A stretch of 64,000 nt of DNA, taken from Bacillus_CJ salitolerans (GTDB taxonomy: Bacteria; Bacillota; Bacilli; Bacillales; SA4). Below are positions 31,406-39,642 of the stretch, piece by piece (position 1 is the first letter of the stretch; each line of letters opens with the position of its first letter). The position numbers were made by a program, and so were the translations under genes. The DNA lies in the NCBI RefSeq assembly GCF_042680805.1, contig NZ_JBHUEM010000055.1, positions 124,001 through 188,000 on the forward strand. The letters run 5' to 3'. The notes beneath the pieces are model-generated. The model ran no database searches, was not told where the DNA came from, and worked only from the letters and a program-made list of their open reading frames with translations.

Positions 31406-33490
31406 ATGGAGATTGCAAATCGACAACATTATCGTACGACACCCATCGGAGCAAAGGGAACGACGATTCCATATTCCGAGATTGTGACTCACCAAACGAC
31501 GATGGATCTTGTCTCAGATCAAGAGGTTGATCATCATTATTTTCGTGCATTAGAGAAGGAAGGGGTATTTCTAAACCGTGCACAGCTTGAAGCCGTTCGT
31601 GCTTCAAGAGGGCCACATCTGATTATTGCGGGAGCTGGAAGTGGAAAGACTAGAGTGTTAACGTCTAGAGCTGGTTATTTGTTAACCTATGATACTACCA
31701 TCAGACCAAACAATATGATGCTAGTGACATTTACGCGAAAAGCGGCATTGGAAATGCTTAGCCGAATTCAGCGACTTCCTGGAATTTCAAGAAAGATGGC
31801 AACAGAGATGGTAAGTGGCACCTTCCACTCTATTTTCCTCAGAATTCTTCGTAAAATGAAGTATGACCAGCAAATCCTTTCCAATGAAAAGTGGAAGGAA
31901 ATCATGGTGAAGGGGATACTGAAGGAAGAAAGGCTTCATGATTCGTATGAACCAGAAACGATTTTATCGTGCATTTCCTCCTTTAAAGCAAACTTACAAA
32001 GACCAGGGGATGTACTGGCGAAAACGCCCATTGAACGTGAGATACAGGGGATTTATGAGAAATATGAGCATGTGAAAAATTCAAAAAATCTTATGGATTT
32101 TGATGATATCTTAATGGAGTCGTATTACTTGCTTAAGGAGAATGAATCCTTGCTGGAACGAATTCAAGGTACGATCCGCTACGTGCAGGTTGATGAGTAT
32201 CAGGACGTGAATAAAGCTCAGCATGAGCTAATTAAATTGATTGTGAAAGCCCCAGATCAAAATGTGTTTTTTGTAGGGGATGAGGATCAGGTCATTTACA
32301 ATTTCCGTCATGCCACGCCGAAGTATATTTTAAACCTATCAAAGGAGTACCCAAATTTAAAAACGATTACCTTAGGGACGAATTACCGAAGCACGGATTC
32401 AATTGTGGGGCTTGGCAATGAAATCATTAAACATAATAAATATAGACTTGGTAAACAATTGACGGCGACAAAAACTAGTCATACGACGCCATTTTATATG
32501 CGACCTTCTGATACGTTAGAGGAAGCGGTGCAAATTGTTGATAATATTCAAGCAGATGTGAGTTTACGAGAAAGAGAGTATAAGGATTATGCAATCTTGT
32601 ATCGGACACATAATAATAGCCGGAACATTTTTGATGAGCTCGTATTAAGGGATATCCCGTTTGTGACGAAGAATGAGAAGGTGTTCTATGAGCATCCTCT
32701 AGTGAAACCGGTCCTTGACCATTTGCGCTTATCCCAAAATCCGAATCTAATAGAGGCGATTGAAAGTGTCGCTCCGAGCATGTATTTGAATAAGGAGAAG
32801 GCTGTTCAACACGTGCTAGAGGCCACCCTTGGTCAACAAAAGAAAAATATGCTGAGGTCTCTCTTAGTGGTACCTAGTTTAAAGCCTTTCCAAATGCAGA
32901 AAATTTATGATCGAATAGAATTCATCGAAGGGTTAAAAGATAAAAAGCCAGTGGATGCGATACGTGAGGTTCGTAAAGGACAGCCGAAATATGATGAGTA
33001 TCTAGAGAGTGATGAACGGAAGACTTTGACACAGCAGAAAGAGATGGTTCGGGAAACGATGGATGAGTTAGAAGCTTCCGCAACCAGGTTTAATACGATT
33101 GAAGAGTACCTTGCCTTTATTGATAAGATTCTCGATAAGTATAAAAATATGGAACAGCTTCGTAAGGAACCGAATGCTGACTGTATACAGCTCATGACGA
33201 TTCATTCTGCGAAAGGATTAGAATTTCCAGTCGTATATGTCATTGGATTCAGTCAAACAATCCTGCCCCATGCATCAGCCTTTAGTGCAAACGACAAGCA
33301 GGACCGCTTAATTCCCGAAGAAAACAAGGAACAGCTCGAAGATAACGCCTTTGAAGAAGAACGACGCCTAGCCTACGTAGCCGTCACCCGTGCTCAAGAA
33401 GAACTGTACCTCTCCTCGCCACAGGAATACCGAAACAAAACCGTCGACGTATCGAAGTTTTTGTTAGATGCATTCTCTAGTGCAAAGTGA
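31406..33490 (+). CDS. UvrD/PcrA-family DNA helicase (YjcD-like)
   Basis: 694 residues, superfamily 1A 3'-5' helicase. Q motif FLNRAQLEAV, Walker A GAGSGKTR near 80, TFTRKAALEM, Walker B VDEYQD, GDEDQVIYNFRHA, NYRS, TIHSAKGLEFPVVYVIG and VAVTRAQEELYL are all present. A ~60-residue N-terminal extension precedes the helicase core and the C-terminus lacks the Tudor tail of PcrA, as in YjcD-type helicases. Divergent from the HIRAN protein gene with a 115-base promoter region between. Confidence 0.9.
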   Translation: MEIANRQHYRTTPIGAKGTTIPYSEIVTHQTTMDLVSDQEVDHHYFRALEKEGVFLNRAQLEAVRASRGPHLIIAGAGSGKTRVLTSRAGYLLTYDTTIRPNNMMLVTFTRKAALEMLSRIQRLPGISRKMATEMVSGTFHSIFLRILRKMKYDQQILSNEKWKEIMVKGILKEERLHDSYEPETILSCISSFKANLQRPGDVLAKTPIEREIQGIYEKYEHVKNSKNLMDFDDILMESYYLLKENESLLERIQGTIRYVQVDEYQDVNKAQHELIKLIVKAPDQNVFFVGDEDQVIYNFRHATPKYILNLSKEYPNLKTITLGTNYRSTDSIVGLGNEIIKHNKYRLGKQLTATKTSHTTPFYMRPSDTLEEAVQIVDNIQADVSLREREYKDYAILYRTHNNSRNIFDELVLRDIPFVTKNEKVFYEHPLVKPVLDHLRLSQNPNLIEAIESVAPSMYLNKEKAVQHVLEATLGQQKKNMLRSLLVVPSLKPFQMQKIYDRIEFIEGLKDKKPVDAIREVRKGQPKYDEYLESDERKTLTQQKEMVRETMDELEASATRFNTIEEYLAFIDKILDKYKNMEQLRKEPNADCIQLMTIHSAKGLEFPVVYVIGFSQTILPHASAFSANDKQDRLIPEENKEQLEDNAFEEERRLAYVAVTRAQEELYLSSPQEYRNKTVDVSKFLLDAFSSAK

Positions 33491-33532
33491 CAGTCACCAC
33501 CCGGTTTTTCTTGTTTCACAAAATTGTTTCAC
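33487..33532. repeat. 46-bp dispersed repeat, copy 2
   Basis: It begins at the helicase stop codon (its GTGA supplies the TGA) and runs to the ribosome binding site of the next gene. Four differences from the copy at 27934. Confidence 0.8.
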
Positions 33533-33547
33533 AGGGAGATGAACAGC

Positions 33548-33829
33548 GTGGGAAATCAATGGGATGACTCTTATGAACGGTACGGGAATGGATATAATCG
33601 AACTAGACGAAATCCATCCTACACAAATAGCTGCAGAGTATGCCAGCAAAAATTTAAAACTACCGAGTCCGGGAAGACTATTTGCCAAACATGTGAGGAG
33701 GCAAGGCAGTTAGCTAACGAGCGCTTCGCTAAGATGAATCTCTCTACTAGTGAATACGAGAAACAAAAAATGCAAAAGCAGCGAGAGCGGGATGAGAGGG
33801 AGAGAGCGAAAAGAGAGTTCGGGTGGTGA
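33548..33829 (+). CDS. small protein with CxxC-CxxC zinc-ribbon-like motif
   Basis: 93 residues. Tyr/Asn/Arg-rich start, then CRVCQQKFKTTESGKTICQTCEEA, which is a four-cysteine zinc knuckle, and a highly charged helical C-terminus. GTG 33548 is chosen because GGGAG lies nine bases upstream. Function unknown; it may be co-transcribed with the helicase, separated only by the 46-bp repeat. Confidence 0.65.
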   Translation: MGNQWDDSYERYGNGYNRTRRNPSYTNSCRVCQQKFKTTESGKTICQTCEEARQLANERFAKMNLSTSEYEKQKMQKQRERDERERAKREFGW

Positions 33830-33893
33830 TCTGTACTAGGAATCATTAAAGTTTCTAGCTTGTAAACCTCGGTCTATGCAATATAAATACAAA

Positions 33894-33937
33894 TGAAAAG
33901 CCGTAAAGTACAAACACTTTACGGCTTTTTTTTGTTG
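33894..33937 (+). terminator. strong terminator
   Basis: AAAAGCCGTAAAGT pairs exactly with ACTTTACGGCTTTT around six bases, with T8 at the end. Confidence 0.9.
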
Positions 33938-34023
33938 AGCTAGAAGATGAAAACACCCATCCAAATGGTGTATATTGGAAGTTAAAGGATTTATAATAAG
34001 TAAATAATAAGGAGATGTTCAAA

Positions 34024-34491
34024 ATGAGAGATTATGTACTTCGCCTAATCAGAATATTTCCAGTTTATATTTCACTCTATGGAGTTAGTTTTTTAGTAGG
34101 AGTTTTTTCGTATCAATTATTTCTTGGTGAACCCATTGACCATAACATATATTTATCAGGTGGACTCATAGGGTTATTAGTTTCATTACTTCCTGCTTTA
34201 TTATTAGGGAAAAAGAGCAGAGACATCTCAAATAACTTTATCCTTGCTTTACTGGGCTATTTACTTTTAAGTCAAATACTTTGTACTTTGCTACCAGTGC
34301 TTATTGTACGCATGCTAAATACAAGCCTATCAGGAACATACCAGATGTTATCAGAAATATTTCCATACTATATTTATGGGTCCCGTTATTTACTCTTAAA
34401 TTTGGTGTTATCATGTCTATTCTTTTTGCTTGGAATAGCGCTTTTAGATAATAAACAAGTTTTTGGGAAAATTCTCAAAAAAATTTTATGA
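34024..34491 (+). CDS. small four-helix membrane protein
   Basis: 155 residues with hydrophobic segments near 12-35, 45-65, 78-100 and 120-145. The family is not recognised. ATG 34024 is preferred because AAGGAG abuts the earlier ATG. Confidence 0.6.
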   Translation: MRDYVLRLIRIFPVYISLYGVSFLVGVFSYQLFLGEPIDHNIYLSGGLIGLLVSLLPALLLGKKSRDISNNFILALLGYLLLSQILCTLLPVLIVRMLNTSLSGTYQMLSEIFPYYIYGSRYLLLNLVLSCLFFLLGIALLDNKQVFGKILKKIL

Positions 34492-34503
34492 CAATATAAT
34501 AAG

Positions 34504-34527
34504 AAGGGGGGAGCATGTTGCTCCCTT
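34504..34527 (+). terminator. terminator after the four-helix membrane protein gene
   Basis: GGGAGC and GCTCCC form the stem; TTTATG follows. A second hairpin (AGAG-GGCC...GGTCTCTCT then T5) lies at about 34695-34723. The rest of 34492-34830 shows no gene. Confidence 0.55.
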
Positions 34528-34895
34528 TATGAAACAAGTGAACGCAAGTGGATTTTGATTTAGTGGAACAAGCCAAGCTAAATCTATAGCGTACGGGGAT
34601 TTGACTTTGTAAATTTAAAAAGGTCGTCAATAGTCGGAAGTTTGAGAGACTCATAGCCGGAGCCATTTTATTAAATATAAGGAAAGCATTCTTAAAGAGG
34701 GGCCAAAAAGGGTCTCTCTTTTTAATTATTTCTCCATTACACCCACATATTGGAAGGTTTTCGTATGGGCAAATTCTTGTCTATCAAATAGTTATAAAAA
34801 CCTAGTAAGTATATAGGTTTTAAAGAATGAATGTCGAATTTACTCGAAACTATAGGAAATAAGACAGATTAAACTTTTGTAAATTATAAAAAAAT

Positions 34896-34960
34896 TGTCG
34901 AAAATTCGACGTGAGTTTGGTTGCGTGACAATTGACACAATATTCAATATGTTATGATAT
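34896..34960 (+). promoter_or_regulatory. promoter and Spo0A-box-like palindrome of the protease gene
   Basis: A sigma-A type promoter is visible: TTGACA at 34932 and TGATAT at 34955 with a 17-base spacer. Just upstream TGTCGAA (34896-34902) faces TTCGAC (34905-34910), two inverted 0A-box-like sites; another TGTCGAA stands at 34832. Control by Spo0A, directly or through AbrB, is inferred from the 7-mer consensus only. Confidence 0.5.
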
Positions 34961-35005
34961 TTCCGCAATATTATTTTTATAAGAAATAAGAGAGGAGATT
35001 TGTGA

Positions 35006-37123
35006 ATGAATAAGAAAAAATGGCTATCTGTTCTATCTACCAGTGCGCTAGCTTTATCTTTATTAGCTCCACTAGCAACTCCGGCATCATCTGTGAATGC
35101 TTCTACTACAAGTCCGAATTGGGATGTAGAGCGATATGGGGACCGTATTGATATTGATGGTGTGCTAAATCAGCTTTCTCAAGATGAAAATTATTTAAAG
35201 CAAGCTGAGGAAAAGTTGAAGGTGCAAGCGAGTGAGATTAACTTCAACGAAGAGGGAAGCGAGAACTCTAACAGTGGAGACAGCAGCTTCACATATGATG
35301 GAGGCTCTAGATTCTTCTTGGACAGAGATCTTGCATTTAAGGAATTCACGCTCAGAAGTGAAGGAGAGAATGTGGAAATCTGGGTGGCAAACGACCTTAG
35401 CTTCCCAGCAGGTGATCCTCGTCCAGCCCATGTTGTAACACAAGAGCAGGTGGACAAGCTGCGTGATGAATTCGATTCCAATATATATCCAGTAGCAACT
35501 GAGTTCTTTGGTATGCCAGATGTTCATGATGGATCACATTCACCACTTGTTGATATGGGATATGTTCCAGAAGGCTATTATGAAACGAGTGATAAAATTG
35601 TCATGCTTGTAGACAACATTAAGGATGACAACTTTAATGACCCAACGTATCCATTCTTTGTTGCCGGATTTTTCTGGGGAACACTAGAAAGCTATATTGA
35701 CAGAAATATTATAACAATTGATACAAATAATTGGGAAGAACGCTTAGAGAGCACGTTCTTCGCAACGACGATTCATGAGCTTCAGCACTTAATTCATGCT
35801 GATAATGATGGTGCTGAGGAAACTTGGTTAAATGAAGGGATGTCCACATTCTCTGAGTATCTAGGTGGGTATGGACACGGTGAAGGTTCGATTAATTTCT
35901 ATTTAGATCATCCAGAAAATTCACTTGTGAACTGGGATGAGCACCGTGTAACAGAAACAGGTCCAGAAACGATTGCGGATTACGGTCAAGTGTACCTGTT
36001 TACCCTTTATTTGTATGACAAGTATGGAAAAGAATTTATACGCCAGCTTGCAACAAGTGATATTGTTGGGATGGAAAGTGTAAATAAAGTGTTAGCAGAC
36101 TTTGGGGCTAAAGAAGATTTTACGAAGGTTTATCAAAACTTTATTACCGCTCTAGCCTTAGATGATGGATCAGGTGGAGTTTACGATTTTAATAGTATCG
36201 ATCTTCGTGACCTATCCGTAGATAGTAACGGAACAAAACGCGGGTTAACGGTTAACTATGATAAAGCACTTACGTATGAAAAAGAAGGTGTTCCTGCTTG
36301 GGGTGGAGACTTTAAAGTATTGGACTTTGAAGACAAAATTCGCAGCATTTCCTTTGATGGAGTAGATTTCTTACCTATTCCTTGGCAGTCCGTTCAAGAT
36401 CCGCTAGGTTCAGGAAACCAAGTATTATGGAGCAATTCATCAGATGAGGCAGACAATGCACTTATCTTTGAAGCAGATCTATCGAGTGTACCAACCGCTA
36501 CCTTAACGTTTGATCACTATATTGATATTGAAGAGCAGTGGGACTTTGGAGTGGTTCAAGTGTCAACCGACAACGGTCAAACGTGGACATCTCTAGCTAA
36601 TGAAAACACTCGTTCAGATGTCGTGGCAGAAGGATATCCAAAAATTAAGGAAAACGTTCCAGGCTTTACCGGTCACTATGAAGACTGGCAAACAGAACAA
36701 TTTGACTTAAGTCAATATGCGGGTCAAAAAGTACTTGTTTCGTTCCGTTACTTAACGGATTGGGGTTATACTGATTCAGGATGGTTTGTAGATAATATTG
36801 CAATCCCTGAAATCGGCTATAGTCAAGATGGAAATTCGACAGATGCCTTTATGTCCATGAACGAGTTGCTTGGTCAATTCGTTGAATATACCGTAACTTT
36901 TATTAATGAAAAGGAAGTCGGAAATAAAAAGGCTCCTAAATACAAAGTCATTACAGTTGATCCGTTTAACGTGACGGAAGAGGACGCACTTCAATTACGT
37001 CAACTATTCCAAAACGGGAAAAACTATATGATTACGTCATATGCTGCACCAGCGAGTGACAAAAACCCGGTTGATTTTACGTACGAAGTACACCTAAAAG
37101 AAAAGGGTAAAAAGAAGAAGTAA
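35006..37123 (+). CDS. secreted immune-inhibitor-A-like metalloprotease
   Basis: 705 residues. Signal peptide at 1-32 (KKKWLSVLSTSALALSLLAP, cleavage after about NAS). Zinc motif HELQH near 257 with a downstream NEGMSTFSEYLGG that supplies the third ligand. The C-terminal ~270 residues form a jelly-roll 'choice-of-anchor J'/InhA VEG-type domain (TLTFDHYIDIEEQWDFG, VQVSTDNGQTWTSL, DSGWFVDNIAIPEIG). It probably degrades host or environmental proteins. GAGAGGAG precedes the ATG. Monocistronic. Confidence 0.85.
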   Translation: MNKKKWLSVLSTSALALSLLAPLATPASSVNASTTSPNWDVERYGDRIDIDGVLNQLSQDENYLKQAEEKLKVQASEINFNEEGSENSNSGDSSFTYDGGSRFFLDRDLAFKEFTLRSEGENVEIWVANDLSFPAGDPRPAHVVTQEQVDKLRDEFDSNIYPVATEFFGMPDVHDGSHSPLVDMGYVPEGYYETSDKIVMLVDNIKDDNFNDPTYPFFVAGFFWGTLESYIDRNIITIDTNNWEERLESTFFATTIHELQHLIHADNDGAEETWLNEGMSTFSEYLGGYGHGEGSINFYLDHPENSLVNWDEHRVTETGPETIADYGQVYLFTLYLYDKYGKEFIRQLATSDIVGMESVNKVLADFGAKEDFTKVYQNFITALALDDGSGGVYDFNSIDLRDLSVDSNGTKRGLTVNYDKALTYEKEGVPAWGGDFKVLDFEDKIRSISFDGVDFLPIPWQSVQDPLGSGNQVLWSNSSDEADNALIFEADLSSVPTATLTFDHYIDIEEQWDFGVVQVSTDNGQTWTSLANENTRSDVVAEGYPKIKENVPGFTGHYEDWQTEQFDLSQYAGQKVLVSFRYLTDWGYTDSGWFVDNIAIPEIGYSQDGNSTDAFMSMNELLGQFVEYTVTFINEKEVGNKKAPKYKVITVDPFNVTEEDALQLRQLFQNGKNYMITSYAAPASDKNPVDFTYEVHLKEKGKKKK

Positions 37124-37129
37124 TTAAAG

Positions 37130-37168
37130 AATGAGCTAGACATTCATTACGAGTGTCTAGCTTTTTTA
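37130..37168 (+). terminator. terminator of the protease gene
   Basis: GAGCTAGACA pairs with TGTCTAGCTT around an 11-base loop; T6 follows. The stretch 37170-37680 that follows shows no credible gene. Confidence 0.85.
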
Positions 37169-37683
37169 CATATATAAAAGAAGGAAGAACTTGTTTGTTT
37201 TTTGAAATGAACAAACCTATATGATTTCCATCTTATGCAAACTAATAAACATGTACCAATAACTTCCACGATCAAAAGTTGTCAAAAATTTTGGTTCGAC
37301 TTCAAATCCATGTATGAGTTCTTAAAAGCTTGTAATACATGCTTTCTTCATGTTGTAGTTATACATTTATGTTTAATTAAAGATATATTAAGAAAATATA
37401 AACTCACTCTAATCAAAAGGTGAAAACTAGTTGTATTCATCACTCTTTAGGTGCCTTTAAACAGGATGAATCCTTATGTATAATGCTTTGGATAGGATAA
37501 AACAAATGGAAGGGTACTAGTAAGCTACCTTGCTATAGTATAACGATCTTTTAAGGAGATAGTAGAAGTTCTTTTTGTTTAGTACGCATAAGTAGGTTGA
37601 AATTGAAATCTCCGAAGCAAAGTGCTGGAAATATTTTAAATTATATGTTAATATTATCTATTTTTACACTTTGTTAAAATAAT

Positions 37684-37712
37684 GTTGACTCCAAGGTTGA
37701 TTTTTTAGATAA
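37684..37712 (+). promoter_or_regulatory. promoter of the symporter gene
   Basis: TTGACT and GATAAT are separated by 17 bases, about 55 bases before the start codon. Confidence 0.55.
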
Positions 37713-37764
37713 TTCTTATTAGTTAAGCGTTTACAACAAATTTCGACAACAGGAGGAGCTGGAG

Positions 37765-39195
37765 ATGGAATTTATACATGGCTTAATTGGACAAGCTAAT
37801 ACTTTACTATGGTCTTATATACTAATAGGGCTTTTACTAGGGCTAGGATTGTACTTTACAATCAAAACAAGGTTTGTACAACTTTTTAAAATGGGTGAAA
37901 TGTTCCGAGTATTGAGAGATAAAAATGAAGGGATACGAGGAGAGAAATCAATCACTTCATTACAGGCATTCTTTATTGGGGCAGCGACTCGTATTGGAAC
38001 AGGAAACGTAGCCGGTGTGGCGATGGCTATTGCTCTAGGTGGACCAGGAGCGGTTTTCTGGATGTGGATAGTAGCCGTTTTAGGTGGGGCTAGTGCCTTT
38101 GTTGAGAGCACATTAGCTCAAATTTACAAGGTAAAGGACAAGGTAGGATTTAAAGGTGGACCTGCCTATTATATACAAAAGCAATTAGGTGCTAAATGGT
38201 TGAGTTCCATTTTTGCCTTTAGTATCATTCTATCTTTTGGATTAACATTTAATGCCGTTCAAAGTAATACAATTGCAGCAGCGTTTACGAACTCTTTTAA
38301 TGTAAACGGAGCTGTAATAGGAGGAGTATTAGTAGTATTAACAGCTGTTATAATATTTGGTGGAATCCAACGTATTGCTAAATTTTCGGCTATCATCGTT
38401 CCAATCATGGCAGTTTTTTATATTATATTAGCAGCAATAGTCGTAGTTACAAACATCACATCCGTTCCAGCTGTTCTCTCTTTAATCGTGAAAAGTGCGT
38501 TCGGATTTGAGCAAGTATTAGGCGGTGGAATTGGAGCAGCCATTATGATGGGAGTAAAGCGTGGTTTATTCTCAAACGAAGCAGGAATGGGAAGTGCACC
38601 AAATGCAGCTGCAACAGCAGTAGTGTCTCACCCTGCAAAACAAGGGTTTGTACAAGCCCTAGGAGTTTTCTTTGATACAATCATTGTGTGTACAGCAACA
38701 GCCTTTATTATTCTTCTATCAGATGCTTATACAACAGGTTTACAAGGAATTGAATTAACACAGGCATCAATGGCTGAGCACTTTGGAGGATGGGCAAGTA
38801 TTTTCGTAGCGGTAGCAATCTTCATGTTTGCATTCAGTTCAATTATTGGGAGCTACTATTACGGTGAAGCCAATATTGAGTTTGTAAATAAGAGTAAAGC
38901 AGGTTTACTTGTCTATCGTATAATCGCTCTAGGATTTGTTATGTTTGGAGCGGTAGCAAGTCTACAAATTGTTTGGGATTTTGCTGACCTGGCCATGGCA
39001 ATTATGGCATTAATAAATCTAATAGCTATCGGTATTCTTGGGAAATTTGCATTTAAGGCTCTTGATCACTATTTAGAGCAACGTAAACAAGGGTTAGACC
39101 CAGTTTTTTATGCCGATGACATTCAAGGACTAAAAGGTGTTGAATGCTGGCAAACTCCGGATAAAGAGCAGGCTAAAAAAGTAGCCAATATATAA
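37765..39195 (+). CDS. AlsT-like sodium:amino acid symporter (AGCS family)
   Basis: 476 residues with about eleven transmembrane helices. Family signatures include GAATRIGTGNVAGVAMAIAL, GGPGAVFWMWIVAVLGGAS, ETLAQIYK-type EST-LAQIYK, KGGPAYYI and VKRGLFSNEAGMGSAPNAAA. AGCS proteins carry alanine, glycine or glutamine with Na+; AlsT is the Bacillus member. GGAGGAG precedes the ATG. Monocistronic between clear terminators. Confidence 0.92.
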   Translation: MEFIHGLIGQANTLLWSYILIGLLLGLGLYFTIKTRFVQLFKMGEMFRVLRDKNEGIRGEKSITSLQAFFIGAATRIGTGNVAGVAMAIALGGPGAVFWMWIVAVLGGASAFVESTLAQIYKVKDKVGFKGGPAYYIQKQLGAKWLSSIFAFSIILSFGLTFNAVQSNTIAAAFTNSFNVNGAVIGGVLVVLTAVIIFGGIQRIAKFSAIIVPIMAVFYIILAAIVVVTNITSVPAVLSLIVKSAFGFEQVLGGGIGAAIMMGVKRGLFSNEAGMGSAPNAAATAVVSHPAKQGFVQALGVFFDTIIVCTATAFIILLSDAYTTGLQGIELTQASMAEHFGGWASIFVAVAIFMFAFSSIIGSYYYGEANIEFVNKSKAGLLVYRIIALGFVMFGAVASLQIVWDFADLAMAIMALINLIAIGILGKFAFKALDHYLEQRKQGLDPVFYADDIQGLKGVECWQTPDKEQAKKVANI

Positions 39196-39295
39196 GACGA
39201 GGATACAAATGTAGAAGTTTAATAAATTGGTAATGAATGGTAGGTATTATCCAATAAATACACAAAAGTGAAAAAGATAATAAGCCTGAGGATAA

Positions 39296-39336
39296 AAAAA
39301 TAACCCCAGTATGTGTACTGGGGTTATTTTTTTATT
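39296..39336 (+). terminator. terminator of the symporter gene
   Basis: AATAACCCCAGTA pairs with TACTGGGGTTATT around TGTG; T7 follows. The remaining ~300 bases to the next gene contain one 0A-box-like TGTCGAA (39454) and no ORF. Confidence 0.88.
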
Positions 39337-39642
39337 ACCTCATGAAAAACGTTGATTTGGCTTTAGAGAAATATAAAAGGTAGAGAGTAAATTAAATCCT
39401 TTCATTTTTAGGTTTACTATCTTTTAAACAGTTCAATAGAAGTTGTCAAAAAATGTCGAATAAAGTAGAATAAAGTAGAATGGTGATTAAACACTGAATA
39501 TTATATGAATAATTTTATTACATTCCAGCAAGAGCGTCTAACGGGAGAGTTATACGTGTTTTATATGGAGACAAAGCTTTCAACGGATAAATTAACAGAA
39601 AATTCGCTTAGAATAAGCCATGATGAAGGGGGGGAATAATAG

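Noticed and set aside
37235..37423. 62-codon ORF between protease and symporter
   Set aside because: No ribosome binding site, no domain, lies in AT-rich intergenic DNA.
37742..37748. Spo0A box (TTCGACA) before the symporter
   Set aside because: It lies downstream of the predicted promoter and next to the ribosome binding site, and a 7-mer match is easily due to chance.
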